Source: Microbulbifer salipaludis (GTDB taxonomy: Bacteria; Pseudomonadota; Gammaproteobacteria; Pseudomonadales; Cellvibrionaceae). Taken from it: 64,000 nucleotides of DNA. The notes beneath the pieces were generated by a model. The model ran no database searches and was not told where the DNA came from. It saw nothing but the letters and a program-made list of their open reading frames with translations. This document shows, piece by piece, positions 1 through 9,229 of the stretch. The stretch covers positions 1 through 64,000 of the forward strand of contig NZ_JAEKJR010000003.1 in NCBI RefSeq assembly GCF_017303155.1, written 5' to 3'. The position numbers were made by a program, and so were the translations under genes. Position 1 is the stretch's first letter, and every line of letters begins with the position of its first letter.

Positions 1-75
1 GATCCGTCGCTCCGCAAGCACCCACACATATTGCTTGATCGAATTTTTAAACAACTCAGCGTGGCGCTCGGCCCT
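1..75 (-). other. rRNA operon leader, 5' portion (16S gene lies off the left edge)
   Basis: Read on the minus strand, the segment has a GTTTAAAAATTCGATCAAGCAA stretch broken around GTGTGGGTGCTTGCGG, which is the boxA/boxC-like leader sequence that precedes rRNA genes in Pseudomonas-type gammaproteobacteria. It lies directly downstream of three rRNA-type promoters pointing the same way. The structural rRNA gene itself is not in the window, so which rRNA comes first is inferred (16S is usual). Confidence 0.7.
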
Positions 76-90
76 CACTGTGGGATGCGC

Positions 91-118
91 ATTTTACACA
101 TCCAATCTGCTGAAGCAA
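91..118 (-). promoter_or_regulatory. rRNA-type promoter, proximal copy
   Basis: On the minus strand a -35 box TTGCTT (113-118) is followed after 16 bp by a -10 box TAAAAT (91-96) and a GCGC discriminator. GC-rich discriminators next to the -10 box are typical of stringently controlled rRNA promoters. It is the third of three tandem promoters with the same layout. Confidence 0.6.
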
Positions 119-214
119 GTGCTTTTTGCAGACTTTTTTGAAGCTCGAATCCGTTGAAAATCAACATCGTCCGAAGCTTCGATCACCTGCTCGGTGACCC
201 CGAGAAGGACGCGC

Positions 215-242
215 ATTATATGGCGCCAATCTCGTTTGGCAA
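215..242 (-). promoter_or_regulatory. rRNA-type promoter, middle copy
   Basis: On the minus strand TTGCCA (237-242), a 16-bp spacer, then a perfect TATAAT (215-220) and a GCGC discriminator. The sequence just upstream (about 243-295 on plus) is A/T-rich with runs of A and T, as expected for an UP element that binds the RNA polymerase alpha subunit. Confidence 0.75.
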
Positions 243-347
243 GCTCTTTTTTTGAAATTCTTTTTCCGAGAAAACTCGTTGAAAATCAAAAGGTTAACTT
301 GCCACCTCGCCGCGTTTTGCGTTGCCGCTCAAGCAGCGAGGGCGCGA

Positions 348-376
348 ACTATACGGAGCATCCTGGCGACTGGCAA
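348..376 (-). promoter_or_regulatory. rRNA-type promoter, distal copy
   Basis: On the minus strand TTGCCA (371-376), a 17-bp spacer and TATAGT (348-353), followed by TCGCGC. A T/A-rich tract lies upstream at about 381-402. It is the promoter furthest from the rRNA gene and closest to the tRNA-Ser terminator. Confidence 0.65.
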
Positions 377-457
377 GCTGTTTTTTCAAACTTTTTACCA
401 GCCTCGGTAGCGCTTCGCTGCCGCACAAGCAGAGGTCAAAACACCGACCTCTACCCA

Positions 458-490
458 TAAAAAAACACCCTCAATTGAGAGTGTTTTTTA
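458..490 (-). terminator. Terminator after tRNA-Ser
   Basis: A 10-bp arm at 465-474 pairs with 475-484 (ACACTCTCAA against TTGAGGGTGT on the minus strand, one mismatch) and is followed in the minus direction by a T7 run. It separates the tRNA-Ser transcript from the rRNA promoters. Confidence 0.8.
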
Positions 491-492
491 GA

Positions 493-582
493 TGGCGGTG
501 AGGGAGGGATTCGAACCCTCGATGAGTTTAACCCCATACGCCCTTAGCAGGGGCGCGCCTTCAGCCACTCGGCCACCTCACC
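493..582 (-). tRNA. tRNA-Ser (anticodon GCU)
   Basis: A 90-nt class II tRNA including an encoded CCA end (plus TGG at 493-495). The acceptor stem GGTGAGG pairs with CCTCACC, the anticodon loop reads CTGCTAA giving GCU for AGC/AGU serine codons, a long variable arm is present, and the T-loop is GGTTCGAATCC. The order lysC-csrA-tRNA-Ser is the same as in Pseudomonas and relatives. Terminator immediately downstream. Confidence 0.95.
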
Positions 583-751
583 GTAACTTCTTCTGCCCTC
601 ACTCGTCTGTTTGAGCCGGGCAACAGCAGCTTGAGACACTGGGTCTTGGCTGCTGAAAGTGAGCGGCATCATACCAACGGCAATGTAAAAATCAATGGGG
701 AATCAATAACTTTTTGCGTTTTCTTAAAGGTCGGCTACAAAGTATACAGAC

Positions 752-782
752 ATAAAAAAAGGCCGCTGGGCGGCCCTTTCTG
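752..782 (-). terminator. Terminator after csrA
   Basis: On the minus strand GGGCCGCC ... GGCGGCC-like arms (GGGCCGCCCAGCGGCC) form a stem that is followed by a run of seven T. It sits a few bases downstream of the csrA stop codon. Confidence 0.8.
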
Positions 783-794
783 ATCGGCTACTCG

Positions 795-989
795 TCAGTC
801 TGCACTTCCGTCATCGGAGGTCTGCTTCTCGCGCTGGATGCGCTGATAGATCTCCTCACGGTGAACCGCGACTTCTTTCGGTGCATTGACCCCGATTCGT
901 ACCTGGTTGCCTTTTACACCCAATACGGTAACCGTCACATTATCACCAACCATCAGTGTTTCACCGATACGGCGGGTTAAAATCAACAT
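795..989 (-). CDS. csrA: Carbon storage regulator CsrA (RsmA)
   Basis: A 64-residue RNA-binding dimer that represses or activates translation by binding GGA motifs in mRNA leaders. The protein begins [16 protein letters not shown] and keeps the core [16 protein letters not shown], with the conserved Arg44-equivalent in VHREEIY that contacts RNA. The start is supported by an AGGAG box about 8 bases upstream. The C-terminal tail after about residue 55 is polar and variable, as usual. It lies 215 bp downstream of lysC and has its own terminator, so it is probably transcribed from its own promoter in that gap as well as by read-through. Confidence 0.97.
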   Translation of the reverse strand: MLILTRRIGETLMVGDNVTVTVLGVKGNQVRIGVNAPKEVAVHREEIYQRIQREKQTSDDGSAD

Positions 990-1204
990 TACCTACTTCT
1001 CCTTGATCATCCTGTGATTTGGCACGACCGGTTATCCCTGGCCAGCGCCTTAGGTCATCATAACCCGAGAAGGCGTTGAACCGGGAATCTTGTCCGTCAC
1101 TTTATTCAGTATCGCCCAGTCGCTGAAAATCTCAACAGGTCGCACCGCACGCCAGACAACAGAATTGCTATGGTTGCCCGCGGGATCCATCACTCTGGTT
1201 ATAG

Positions 1205-2443
1205 TTATTCCACGTTTTTCGGCTCGGAGAGCTCAAAAGCACTGTGTAGCGCACGCACGGCCAGCTCCAGGTACCGCTCATCGATAATCACGGAAATCTT
1301 GATTTCAGAGGTGGTGATCATCTGGATGTTGATATTGTCTTCGCCCAGCGCCTCGAACATCTTCGACGCCACATTAGCGTGAGAGCGCATACCCACACCC
1401 ACAATGGACACCTTGGCGATCTTGTCATCGGACACCACTTCCCGGGCACCCAGCTCGTTCGCCACTCGCTCCAGCACACCGCGCGCCTTGCTCAGGTCAT
1501 TGCGGTGAACGGTGAATGTGAAGTCAGTAGTGCCATCCACCGCGCTGATGTTCTGGACAATGACATCAACCTCAATATTTTCCGCACCCACCGGCGCCAG
1601 AATGCGGCAGGCAACCCCCGGGGTGTCGGGTACGCCGCGAATGGTCAGTTTTGCCTCGTCGCGGTTGAATGCAATGCCAGAGACTACAGGCTGTTCCATC
1701 TCGTTGTCTTCCTCATCCAGACTAATCAGTGTGCCGTTACCCTCTTCGAATGTAGAGAGCACACGCAGCGGCACCTTGTACTTCCCGGCAAACTCTACTG
1801 CCCGAATTTGCAGAACCTTGGAGCCCAGGCTCGCCATTTCAAGCATCTCTTCGAAGGTGATGCGATCCAGGCGGCGGGCACTGTCCACCACACGCGGGTC
1901 GGTGGTGTAGACGCCATCAACGTCGGTGTAAATCTGGCATTCAGTTGCATCCAGGGCCGCCGCCAGGGCGACACCGGTGGTGTCTGAGCCACCGCGACCG
2001 AGGGTGGTAATGTTGCCGTCGTCGTCAACCCCCTGGAAACCGGCAACCACAACCACTTTGCCTGCATCTAGGTCCCGACGCATACGCTCCACATCAATGC
2101 GCTGGATACGCGCCTTGGTATGGGCATTATCCGTGAGAATCTTCACCTGGCCGCCGGTGTAGGAGCATGCGTCGTAGCCACGCTTTTTCAGCGCCATACT
2201 GAGCAGCGCAATCGTCACCTGCTCCCCGGTGGACACCAGTACGTCCATCTCACGGGGATCCGGGTGCTCCTGAATCTGCCGTGCCAGGTCGATCAGGCGA
2301 TTGGTTTCGCCACTCATTGCGGAAAGCACCACCACCATGTCGTGGCCCTTGGCTCGAAAGCCCGCCACCTTGTCGGCCACCGCTTCGATGCGCTCGATAG
2401 AGCCCACCGAAGTGCCACCGTATTTCTGCACGAACAAACTCAT
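1205..2443 (-). CDS. lysC: Aspartate kinase
   Basis: Phosphorylates aspartate, the first step to lysine, threonine, methionine and diaminopimelate. 412 aa. The kinase domain opens with FVQKYGGTSVG (substrate and ATP binding) and includes GRGGSDTTGVALAAALDA; two ACT domains occupy roughly residues 265-412, where lysine and threonine feedback is sensed. The start is set at the ATG giving MSLFVQKYGG, because an upstream in-frame extension of 24 residues has no similarity to the family and this ATG has an AAGGA box. Gene order alaS-lysC-csrA is conserved in pseudomonads. A TTGATT/17 bp/TTAAGT promoter candidate lies in the 160-bp gap after alaS. Confidence 0.96.
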   Translation of the reverse strand: MSLFVQKYGGTSVGSIERIEAVADKVAGFRAKGHDMVVVLSAMSGETNRLIDLARQIQEHPDPREMDVLVSTGEQVTIALLSMALKKRGYDACSYTGGQVKILTDNAHTKARIQRIDVERMRRDLDAGKVVVVAGFQGVDDDGNITTLGRGGSDTTGVALAAALDATECQIYTDVDGVYTTDPRVVDSARRLDRITFEEMLEMASLGSKVLQIRAVEFAGKYKVPLRVLSTFEEGNGTLISLDEEDNEMEQPVVSGIAFNRDEAKLTIRGVPDTPGVACRILAPVGAENIEVDVIVQNISAVDGTTDFTFTVHRNDLSKARGVLERVANELGAREVVSDDKIAKVSIVGVGMRSHANVASKMFEALGEDNINIQMITTSEIKISVIIDERYLELAVRALHSAFELSEPKNVE

Positions 2444-2602
2444 CGCTCTAGTGTTCCTTGCTGCCCAAATGCACCGCGGCACCTGCCGCGCGCGCGTCGC
2501 GCACTTAATCACCAAAACCCGGGCAAATCAACTGCAAAGGTGCATTTTTTTCCGGGTAGAAACCGTCAGATCAACTTTTTCCGGAGTTTTTGTCTGATGG
2601 TT

Positions 2603-5215
2603 TCACTTGATATTATTTTTCACCCAATCGGGGACGGCCTTCAGCACACCCGGCAGAGATGCGACATCGGTACCGCCGCCTTGCGCCATGTCCGGGCGAC
2701 CACCGCCCTTGCCACCCAGCTCGCCGGCGGCAAAACGCATCAGGTCGCCAGCAGCCAGGCGCTTGGTCAGATCCTTGGTCACCGCAGCAATCAGGGCCAC
2801 TTTGTCGTCTCCCGGCGCCGCCAGGAAAACAATGCCGCTGCCCAATTTGTTCTTCATCTGGTCTGCCAGGTCGCGCAGGGACTTGGCATCCGCCCCTTCA
2901 ATCGCCGCAGCCAGAACTTTTACCCCGTCGATCTCTATCGCCTGGCTCGCCAGATCACCACCAGCACCGCTGGCGAGGCGCGTCTTCAGTTGCGCAACTT
3001 CCTTCTCCAGCTTGCGGTTACTGGCGAGCAATTGCTCCACTTTGTCAGCCAGCGTGTCGGGACGAGCCTTGAGCACCGCCGCGGCATGGTCCAGGCGCTG
3101 CTGGGCTTCATCGAACAATGCCAGTGCATGCGCGCCTGTCACTGCTTCGATTCGACGCTGCCCCGAAGCGATACCGCTCTCGCCCACGATACGCAGCAAG
3201 CCGATATCACCGGTGCGCTTCACATGGGTGCCGCCACACAACTCTACCGAGAAGGCACCGCCATCGGCCTGCTCTCCCATAGACAGGACGCGCACGGAAT
3301 CACCATATTTCTCACCAAACAGGGCCATGGCCCCTTTGGCTTTTGCCGATTCAATATCCGTCACCTCGGTTTCCACCGGTGTATTGGCGCGGATCTGGCT
3401 GTTCACCAGTGACTCGATGGCACGCAACTGCTTCGAAGTCACCGCCTCCGGGTGCGAGAAGTCAAAACGCAGGCGTTCGGAGTCCACCAGAGAACCCTTC
3501 TGGGTCACATGTTCACCGAGAACCTTACGCAGCGCCGCATGCAGCAAGTGAGTGGCGGAATGGTTCAACGCAGTGGATTGACGCACGTCATCAGCCACCT
3601 CTGCAGTCACCTCGTCGCCAACGGCGACACGGCCAGACAAAAGTTTCCCCTGGTGCACGTGATGACTGCCCAGCTTCACACAATCAGCCACCTCAAAACG
3701 ACCGTCGGCCGACTGCAGGTAGCCACTGTCCCCTACCTGACCGCCAGACTCGGCGTAAAACGGCGTGCGATCGAGCACCACCGCACCGGCCTCACCCTCT
3801 TGCAAGGTGTCTACCTGCTCGCCGTCTTTAACAATGGCAACCACCTTGCCGGTGGCCTCAGTACTGCCGTAGCCTAGAAATTCCGTAACACCCTCAAGCT
3901 CGAGATTGCCTGTGTAGTCCTGCTTGAACTTGCCCGCTGCACGGGCGCGCTCGCGCTGGGCATTCATGGCGTCTTCATAGCCCGGCATATCCAGGGTGAG
4001 GCCGCGCTCGCGGGCAATATCCTGGGTCAGGTCAGTGGGGAAGCCGTAGGTATCATGCAGGGTGAACACCAGCTCTCCCGGGACCTCGCTTCCCTCGAGC
4101 GAAGCCAGCGCGTCGTCGAGTAGCGCCATCCCCTTGTCGAGTGTTTTTGCAAATTGTTCTTCTTCTTTGCGCAGGGCTGTTTCAATGACGGACTGCTTCT
4201 CCCGCAGCTCGGGATAGGCCTCGCCCATCTGCTCCACCAGCGCCGGCACCAGCTTGTAGAAGAAGATTTCCTTTTGGCCCAGCTTGTTTCCATGACGCAC
4301 CGCACGGCGAATGATCCGTCGCAGTACAAAACCACGCCCTTCATTCGACGGCATGACGCCATCCGCGATAAGGAAGGAACAGGAGCGGATATGGTCCGCA
4401 ATAACCCGCAGGGATTTCTCTTCGGTGTTTTCACAGCCAACAATTTTTCCTGCCGCATCCAGCAACGCCTGGAACAGGTCGATTTCGTAGTTGGAGTGCA
4501 CGCCCTGCATCACGGCGGCAATACGCTCGAGCCCCATTCCCGTGTCGACGGAGGGCTTGGGCAGTGGATGCAGCTCGCCATCGGCTGCGCGCTCGAACTG
4601 CATGAACACCAGATTCCAGATCTCGATATACCGATCCAGGTCATCGTTCTCGGAACCCGGAGGGCCACCCGGCACATCCGCACCGTGGTCATAGAAAATT
4701 TCTGAACTCGGACCACACGGACCGGTATCACCCATTTGCCAGAAATTGTCTTCATCCAGCCGTGAGAAACGGTCGGCACTGACTCCGATCTCCTTGAGCC
4801 AGATATCGGCAGCTTCGTCGTCACTGATATGCACCGTTACCCACAAACGCTCTGGCGGCAGTTGCAGGACTTCGGTCAGGAACTGCCAGGCAAACTGAAT
4901 CGCTTCACGCTTGAAGTAGTCGCCAAAGCTGAAGTTGCCCAGCATTTCAAAAAACGTATGGTGGCGAGCGGTGTAGCCGACGTTTTCCAGGTCATTGTGC
5001 TTGCCACCGGCACGCACGCAGCGCTGGGAACTGGTAGCACGCACGTACGGACGCGATTCCTGCCCCAGAAAAGTGTCTTTGAACTGCACCATGCCGGCGT
5101 TGGTGAACAACAGCGTAGGGTCATTCCCGGGCACCAGAGAACTGGACGCAACACGGGTGTGTCCCTGCTCGGCAAAATAGTTAAGAAATGCTTCGCGTAT
5201 CTGTGCGCTCTTCAT
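2603..5215 (-). CDS. alaS: Alanine-tRNA ligase
   Basis: Charges tRNA-Ala and edits mischarged Ser and Gly. 870 aa, the usual length. The class II catalytic domain is at residues 1-250 (starts [30 protein letters not shown]), the tRNA-recognition region follows, and the editing domain carries HSATH near residue 551 and CGGTH near residue 660, which bind the editing-site zinc. The C-terminal domain has a heptad-rich segment ([17 protein letters not shown]). It is followed by lysC 160 bp downstream; a T-rich imperfect stem in that gap may end some transcripts. Confidence 0.97.
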   Translation of the reverse strand: MKSAQIREAFLNYFAEQGHTRVASSSLVPGNDPTLLFTNAGMVQFKDTFLGQESRPYVRATSSQRCVRAGGKHNDLENVGYTARHHTFFEMLGNFSFGDYFKREAIQFAWQFLTEVLQLPPERLWVTVHISDDEAADIWLKEIGVSADRFSRLDEDNFWQMGDTGPCGPSSEIFYDHGADVPGGPPGSENDDLDRYIEIWNLVFMQFERAADGELHPLPKPSVDTGMGLERIAAVMQGVHSNYEIDLFQALLDAAGKIVGCENTEEKSLRVIADHIRSCSFLIADGVMPSNEGRGFVLRRIIRRAVRHGNKLGQKEIFFYKLVPALVEQMGEAYPELREKQSVIETALRKEEEQFAKTLDKGMALLDDALASLEGSEVPGELVFTLHDTYGFPTDLTQDIARERGLTLDMPGYEDAMNAQRERARAAGKFKQDYTGNLELEGVTEFLGYGSTEATGKVVAIVKDGEQVDTLQEGEAGAVVLDRTPFYAESGGQVGDSGYLQSADGRFEVADCVKLGSHHVHQGKLLSGRVAVGDEVTAEVADDVRQSTALNHSATHLLHAALRKVLGEHVTQKGSLVDSERLRFDFSHPEAVTSKQLRAIESLVNSQIRANTPVETEVTDIESAKAKGAMALFGEKYGDSVRVLSMGEQADGGAFSVELCGGTHVKRTGDIGLLRIVGESGIASGQRRIEAVTGAHALALFDEAQQRLDHAAAVLKARPDTLADKVEQLLASNRKLEKEVAQLKTRLASGAGGDLASQAIEIDGVKVLAAAIEGADAKSLRDLADQMKNKLGSGIVFLAAPGDDKVALIAAVTKDLTKRLAAGDLMRFAAGELGGKGGGRPDMAQGGGTDVASLPGVLKAVPDWVKNNIK

Positions 5216-5276
5216 TCAGGCAACTTCCACATCATCAGTAAATTTTGTTCCGACGCGTGCATCGCGTCGCCAGTGT

Positions 5277-5639
5277 TCAGTCCCGCAGGTCGTCGGCAAG
5301 GCCGGCCTCAGGCATTTTGCGCTGGGCCAGCAAATGGATATGCAGGTGAAATACGGTTTGCCCCGCTTCGCGGCCATTGTTGACCACCAGGCGAAAGCCC
5401 TTTTCCAGATTCAGGCGCCGCGCCATCGTCGAGGCAACCCACATCAAGTGCCCCAGCAATGGGCCATCCTCCGCCGCCACATCCGCCAGATTGACCAAAG
5501 GTTTGCGGGGGATGACCAGCAGGTGGGTCGGCGCTTGCGGCGCGCGATCTTCAATGACAATACACTGATCGTCCTCATAAAGGCGTCGAGCAGGAAGCTC
5601 GCCCTCGATGATTCGCGTGAACACACTGCGCTCAGCCAC
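5277..5639 (-). CDS. HIT family nucleotide hydrolase (HinT-like)
   Basis: A 120-residue histidine-triad protein; relatives hydrolyse purine nucleoside phosphoramidates such as aminoacyl-AMP. The triad HLHIHLLA lies near residue 100, and the strand THLLVIPRKP precedes the nucleotide-binding helix. GTG start with an AGGAG box 6 bases upstream. It sits 61 bp upstream of alaS in the same direction, a setting that fits removal of stray aminoacyl-adenylates, though that link is only inference. Confidence 0.93.
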   Translation of the reverse strand: MAERSVFTRIIEGELPARRLYEDDQCIVIEDRAPQAPTHLLVIPRKPLVNLADVAAEDGPLLGHLMWVASTMARRLNLEKGFRLVVNNGREAGQTVFHLHIHLLAQRKMPEAGLADDLRD

Positions 5640-5687
5640 ACTGGTCTCCTGCGCCGTCCCGGGCCAAAACCGCCTGCGTCAAGCAGG

Positions 5688-5873
5688 CTATTTGTCGAGT
5701 TTCTCGTCGGTGGTCAGTGGCCTTGCCTCTGACTCCAGCATCACGGGAATACCATCGCGCACCGGATACGCCAGGCCACTGGCCTTGCAGATCAGCTCCT
5801 GAGACTCCTCGCGATACTCCAGCGGTGCCTTGCTGACCGGGCAGACCAGCAAACTCAGTAATTTTTTGTCCAT
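5688..5873 (-). CDS. Trm112-like small protein (YcaR family)
   Basis: About 61 aa: [15 protein letters not shown] ... [13 protein letters not shown], matching the UPF0434/Trm112 family, whose eukaryotic member activates methyltransferases. The start is the ATG at 5871-5873 behind a GCGGGG box; a longer frame adds seven residues without support. The family usually has CPxC at this place, but here the second cysteine is serine (CPVSK), so a classical four-cysteine zinc site is not complete. It lies 48 bp upstream of the HIT gene. Confidence 0.85.
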   Translation of the reverse strand: MDKKLLSLLVCPVSKAPLEYREESQELICKASGLAYPVRDGIPVMLESEARPLTTDEKLDK

Positions 5874-6039
5874 GATGTACCCCGCTTGTGCCAACAGCCC
5901 GCCATGACTGGGCTACCGGTCAAAAATGACCGCGTATGGTACAACGCTTTCAGGGGGTTTTCACGGCCGCCGGAAGATTTCCGGGTACGGAGGGAGAAAG
6001 GGGCCTGGGGGCCCATGCGGGCTGGTGGACAGCCCCCTC

Positions 6040-6909
6040 TCAGGTGGCGGCCCGCTGTGGCTCGGACAAGCCCCCGCGCTGGCCTGACGGCGCATGCTCG
6101 GCGAGATGTTCGAGTACCGCCGCGAGTGCCTGCTCCGCCCCATCGGGCTCGTTAAAGATCTCATGATAAGCGCCCCTGAAGGCACACAACCGGTGCTGCG
6201 CACCTTGGAGCCGCCGCTGCCAGTCCCGCGTAACCTCGGGCGCCACCAGTTGGTCGCCCTCCGGCAGCAGGGTCAATGTCGGGATCGCGATCGCCTCGGG
6301 CTGCGCGAGCAACTGATCGCGGGTCTTGCGGTAGGCCAGAAACCAGCGCGGCGTCACCCTGTCGTGTACCAGGTCGTCACTGCAGTACTCCTGAACGATT
6401 TCCGGGTCGCGGCTTATATAGGAAGGATTCAGCCGATTGGGGAGGGACAACCCGGGGCAGACGCTCGCCAGCAGGCGTATCAGGCCCAGCTCGAGCTTGC
6501 CCGGCTCGCTCTTCCCGGCAAATGCGGGGGCGGACAAAATCAGACTATCGACCTGAGCGCCTTCAACCGCGCGAGCCACCGTGGCACAGGCAATCACTCC
6601 GCCCATACTGTGACCAAGCAAGTGAATCCGCTGGTCCGGGTTTTCGTGGCGCACCAAGCGAATACAGCGGGCGAGGTCCTCGGCGTAGGCTGAAAAATCT
6701 TTGATATCGCCGCGTCGTCCTTCGGACTGTCCATGGCCTGCATGGTCCAGGGCATAGACACTGTAACCGTGCGCATTGAGCACGCGCGCAAGGTGCCGGT
6801 AACGACCACTGTGTTCACCAAGCCCATGGGCAATCACCACCGCACCCAATGCGTGCTCCACCCACCACCGCCGATAGTGCAACCGGACACCACGAGATTC
6901 CAGGAACAT
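6040..6909 (-). CDS. Alpha/beta hydrolase, monoacylglycerol lipase/lysophospholipase type
   Basis: 289 aa with the alpha/beta-hydrolase fold. HGLGEHSGRY forms the oxyanion hole, GHSMGG near residue 100 is the nucleophile elbow (Ser), and the C-terminal PEGDQLV and AYHEIFNEPD segments supply the Asp and His. This pattern belongs to the Hydrolase_4 (serine aminopeptidase S33) family containing monoglyceride lipases and E. coli PldB. No signal peptide, so it acts in the cytoplasm. Start supported by AGGAGG 6 bases upstream. It lies 115 bp downstream of glpK, so a role in glycerolipid breakdown that feeds glycerol kinase is plausible but inferred. Confidence 0.85.
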   Translation of the reverse strand: MFLESRGVRLHYRRWWVEHALGAVVIAHGLGEHSGRYRHLARVLNAHGYSVYALDHAGHGQSEGRRGDIKDFSAYAEDLARCIRLVRHENPDQRIHLLGHSMGGVIACATVARAVEGAQVDSLILSAPAFAGKSEPGKLELGLIRLLASVCPGLSLPNRLNPSYISRDPEIVQEYCSDDLVHDRVTPRWFLAYRKTRDQLLAQPEAIAIPTLTLLPEGDQLVAPEVTRDWQRRLQGAQHRLCAFRGAYHEIFNEPDGAEQALAAVLEHLAEHAPSGQRGGLSEPQRAAT

Positions 6910-7024
6910 GGGCCCCTCCTGTTTTTATACTTATCCGAGGATTCAGGCGCTGCAAGCGGGTTGAACGATAACAGGCCTGTCGCTATCCGTTTTTGTACAA
7001 CGAATAGCGCCCCTTCGCCAGCGA

Positions 7025-8512
7025 TTATTCTGCGCGGAACGTGCGGCAGGAGGCGACGGCCCTTGCCCAACCGTTCAACAGGTCCCGACGTTGCAGCTCC
7101 CCCATCTGTGGCAGGAAATCTTGCTCGACATCCACCAGCGACTCCGGAAGGCCGCCGGGAGACCACACGCCGGCACCGATACCGGCCAACAACGCAGCGC
7201 CGACCGCGGTGGTTTCTATCTGCCGGGGGCGCTCCACACAAAGCCGGGAAATATCCGCCTGGAACTGCATCAGGAAGTTATTGGCACTGGCACCACCATC
7301 GACCCGCAAGCATTGCAGCTCGACACCCAGGGCCTGCGCCATCAGCTGCGCCAGTTCGTGACTCTGGAATGCAATGGACTCGAGGGTAGCGCGCACAATT
7401 TCCGCCCGGCCCGCGCCGCGGGTGAGGCCAAATATGGCGCCGCGGGCGCCCGCGTCCCAGTGCGGCGCCCCAAGGCCGCTGAAGGCCGGCACCAGATACA
7501 CACCCCGCGTATCCGGAATCCCCTGCGCAATCTGCTCCGTTTCCGCAGCCTGCTGGATGACCCCGAGGTCATCTCGCAACCACTGCACCGCCGCGCCACC
7601 GTTGAATACGGAGCCCTCAATGGCAAATTGCGGTTGCCCGGCCGCATCACAGGCAATGGTGGTGAGCAGCCCATCGGGCACCAGCGGGCGCACAGCCCCG
7701 GCACAGGCGAGCATAAAGCACCCCGTTCCGTAGGTATTTTTCAGGCTGCCGGGTTCCACACACCCCTGGCCGAACAGCGCGGCCTGCTGGTCCCCCGCTA
7801 CGCCACTGATAGGAACCTCGGCGCCGAGAAATGCCGAAGCATCGGTGGTCGCAAACTCGCCCGCGGAGTGACTGATTTCGGGAAGAATGGCGGGAGGGCA
7901 GCCGAACAGGTTCAACAGTTCGCCATCCCACTGGCGGCGATCCAGATCGTATAACAGGGTGCGGCTGGCATTGGTGTGGTCGGTCAGGTGGGATTTGCCG
8001 CCGGTCAGCCGCCAGATCAGCCAGCTGTCGATGGTGCCAAAACACAGGTCTCCCGCTTCTGCGCGGCGCAACAGCTTCGGCGATTGCTGGAAAATCCAGC
8101 GCAACTTGCTGGCGGAGAAATACGCATCCAGCAGCAACCCGGTTTTCGCCCGGATCATTGACTCGGCGCCTGCCTCGCGCAGCTCGCTGCAGATGCCCGC
8201 CGAGCGGCGGCACTGCCAGACAATGGCCCGGTGTACCGGCTTGCCGGTATGGCGATCCCAAAGCACCGTGGTCTCCCGCTGGTTGGTAATCCCCAGCGCG
8301 CGGAGCTCACTGGCTGCCACGCCGGCCCGCTGCAACGCAGCCGAACAAACCCTGAGCGTTACCTGCCAGATTTCTTCGGCATCGTGCTCCACCCAGCCAG
8401 GTCGGGGGTAATACTGGGGAAACTCGGAATAGCTGCGCCCACGCAGGCGGCCATCAGCATCAAAGACAAGCGCAGTGGTACCCGTTGTACCCTGGTCAAT
8501 GGAGAGAATCAT
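7025..8512 (-). CDS. glpK: Glycerol kinase
   Basis: Phosphorylates glycerol to sn-glycerol-3-phosphate. 495 aa, the typical FGGY kinase length. N-terminal IDQGTTGTTALVFD binds ATP, GITNQRETTVLWD lies in the substrate cleft, and SGVAGDQQAALFGQ and GGASANNFLMQ are FGGY signatures. No glpF or glpD lies beside it, unlike the common glpFKD arrangement; the lipase gene is the next gene downstream. Confidence 0.96.
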   Translation of the reverse strand: MILSIDQGTTGTTALVFDADGRLRGRSYSEFPQYYPRPGWVEHDAEEIWQVTLRVCSAALQRAGVAASELRALGITNQRETTVLWDRHTGKPVHRAIVWQCRRSAGICSELREAGAESMIRAKTGLLLDAYFSASKLRWIFQQSPKLLRRAEAGDLCFGTIDSWLIWRLTGGKSHLTDHTNASRTLLYDLDRRQWDGELLNLFGCPPAILPEISHSAGEFATTDASAFLGAEVPISGVAGDQQAALFGQGCVEPGSLKNTYGTGCFMLACAGAVRPLVPDGLLTTIACDAAGQPQFAIEGSVFNGGAAVQWLRDDLGVIQQAAETEQIAQGIPDTRGVYLVPAFSGLGAPHWDAGARGAIFGLTRGAGRAEIVRATLESIAFQSHELAQLMAQALGVELQCLRVDGGASANNFLMQFQADISRLCVERPRQIETTAVGAALLAGIGAGVWSPGGLPESLVDVEQDFLPQMGELQRRDLLNGWARAVASCRTFRAE

Positions 8513-8612
8513 CGCGGCTCACTGTTCATTATTCGTTGTGCAGACCGTTACTCCCTAGCCAGTATATACGCCTCGTTTACCACATCCACTACGTCCAGCC
8601 TCCGCCGCGAGC

Positions 8613-9227
8613 CTAGAAACCCGAGTACGGATATTCTTCTGGCTCGACGGCATCCAGCTCGGCGATGGCGTACTGAATCGCGTCGCTGGGAAAACCCCGA
8701 TAGGCTAGATAGCGCTGCCGGCGGGCACGCTCCTTGGCCTGCTGCTGGCGATCCAGCGAGGGGGAAATTGGGCGACGGAACTTGCGCTGTAATTGCTCGA
8801 GGGCCAGCTCGAACCAATCCACGCCCTCCTGCAACTGCTCCATGACCGCTTGCGCCAGCGCACTGTGAATACCACGCAACTGCAGCTCCTGGCGAATTCT
8901 GATGGGGCCCTGTCCGCGCTGTACCCGGGAGCGGCAGAATACCTCGGCAAAGCGCTGGTCAGACTGGTAGTTGAGTTCTTGCAGGCGCAGCAGTACCGCG
9001 TCAAAGTCATCGAGTGGATGCTTTTTAGCAAGCTTCTGGCGGAGTTCGTGGCAGGAATGTTCGCGACGCGACAGCAACTCAAGCGCGTGATTAAACAGGG
9101 TCTGGAAGGTGTCGGTAGACTCCCCGGTAGCCGCGCTAGCGTCGGCGGGGGAGGATGAGGCAGTTTGCGATAAGGCAACCGGCGGCCAGGAGGGCTGGCC
9201 GCCGGAATTGTCGTCGGGCAAAGACAA
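8613..9227 (-). CDS. recX: Regulatory protein RecX
   Basis: Binds RecA filaments and limits their extension. 204 aa; the RecX three-helix repeats begin near residue 45 (ALELLSRREHSCHELRQKLAKK, then FAEVFCRSRVQRGQGPIRIRQEL). The N-terminal 40 residues are Ser/Ala/Pro-rich and not conserved. The start is a TTG only 2 bp after the recA stop with GGAAG 7 bases upstream inside the recA 3' end, so translation is likely coupled to recA. It should therefore be co-induced by the SOS response through the recA operator. Confidence 0.92.
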   Translation of the reverse strand: MSLPDDNSGGQPSWPPVALSQTASSSPADASAATGESTDTFQTLFNHALELLSRREHSCHELRQKLAKKHPLDDFDAVLLRLQELNYQSDQRFAEVFCRSRVQRGQGPIRIRQELQLRGIHSALAQAVMEQLQEGVDWFELALEQLQRKFRRPISPSLDRQQQAKERARRQRYLAYRGFPSDAIQYAIAELDAVEPEEYPYSGF

Positions 9228-9229
9228 GA

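Noticed and set aside
194..460. 88-aa plus-strand open frame in the rRNA promoter region
   Set aside because: It runs through the -10 boxes of the minus-strand rRNA promoters and has no family similarity or ribosome binding site.
2120..3412. 430-aa plus-strand frame over alaS and lysC
   Set aside because: It is antisense to clear coding sequence with full-length family matches; high GC produces long shadow frames.
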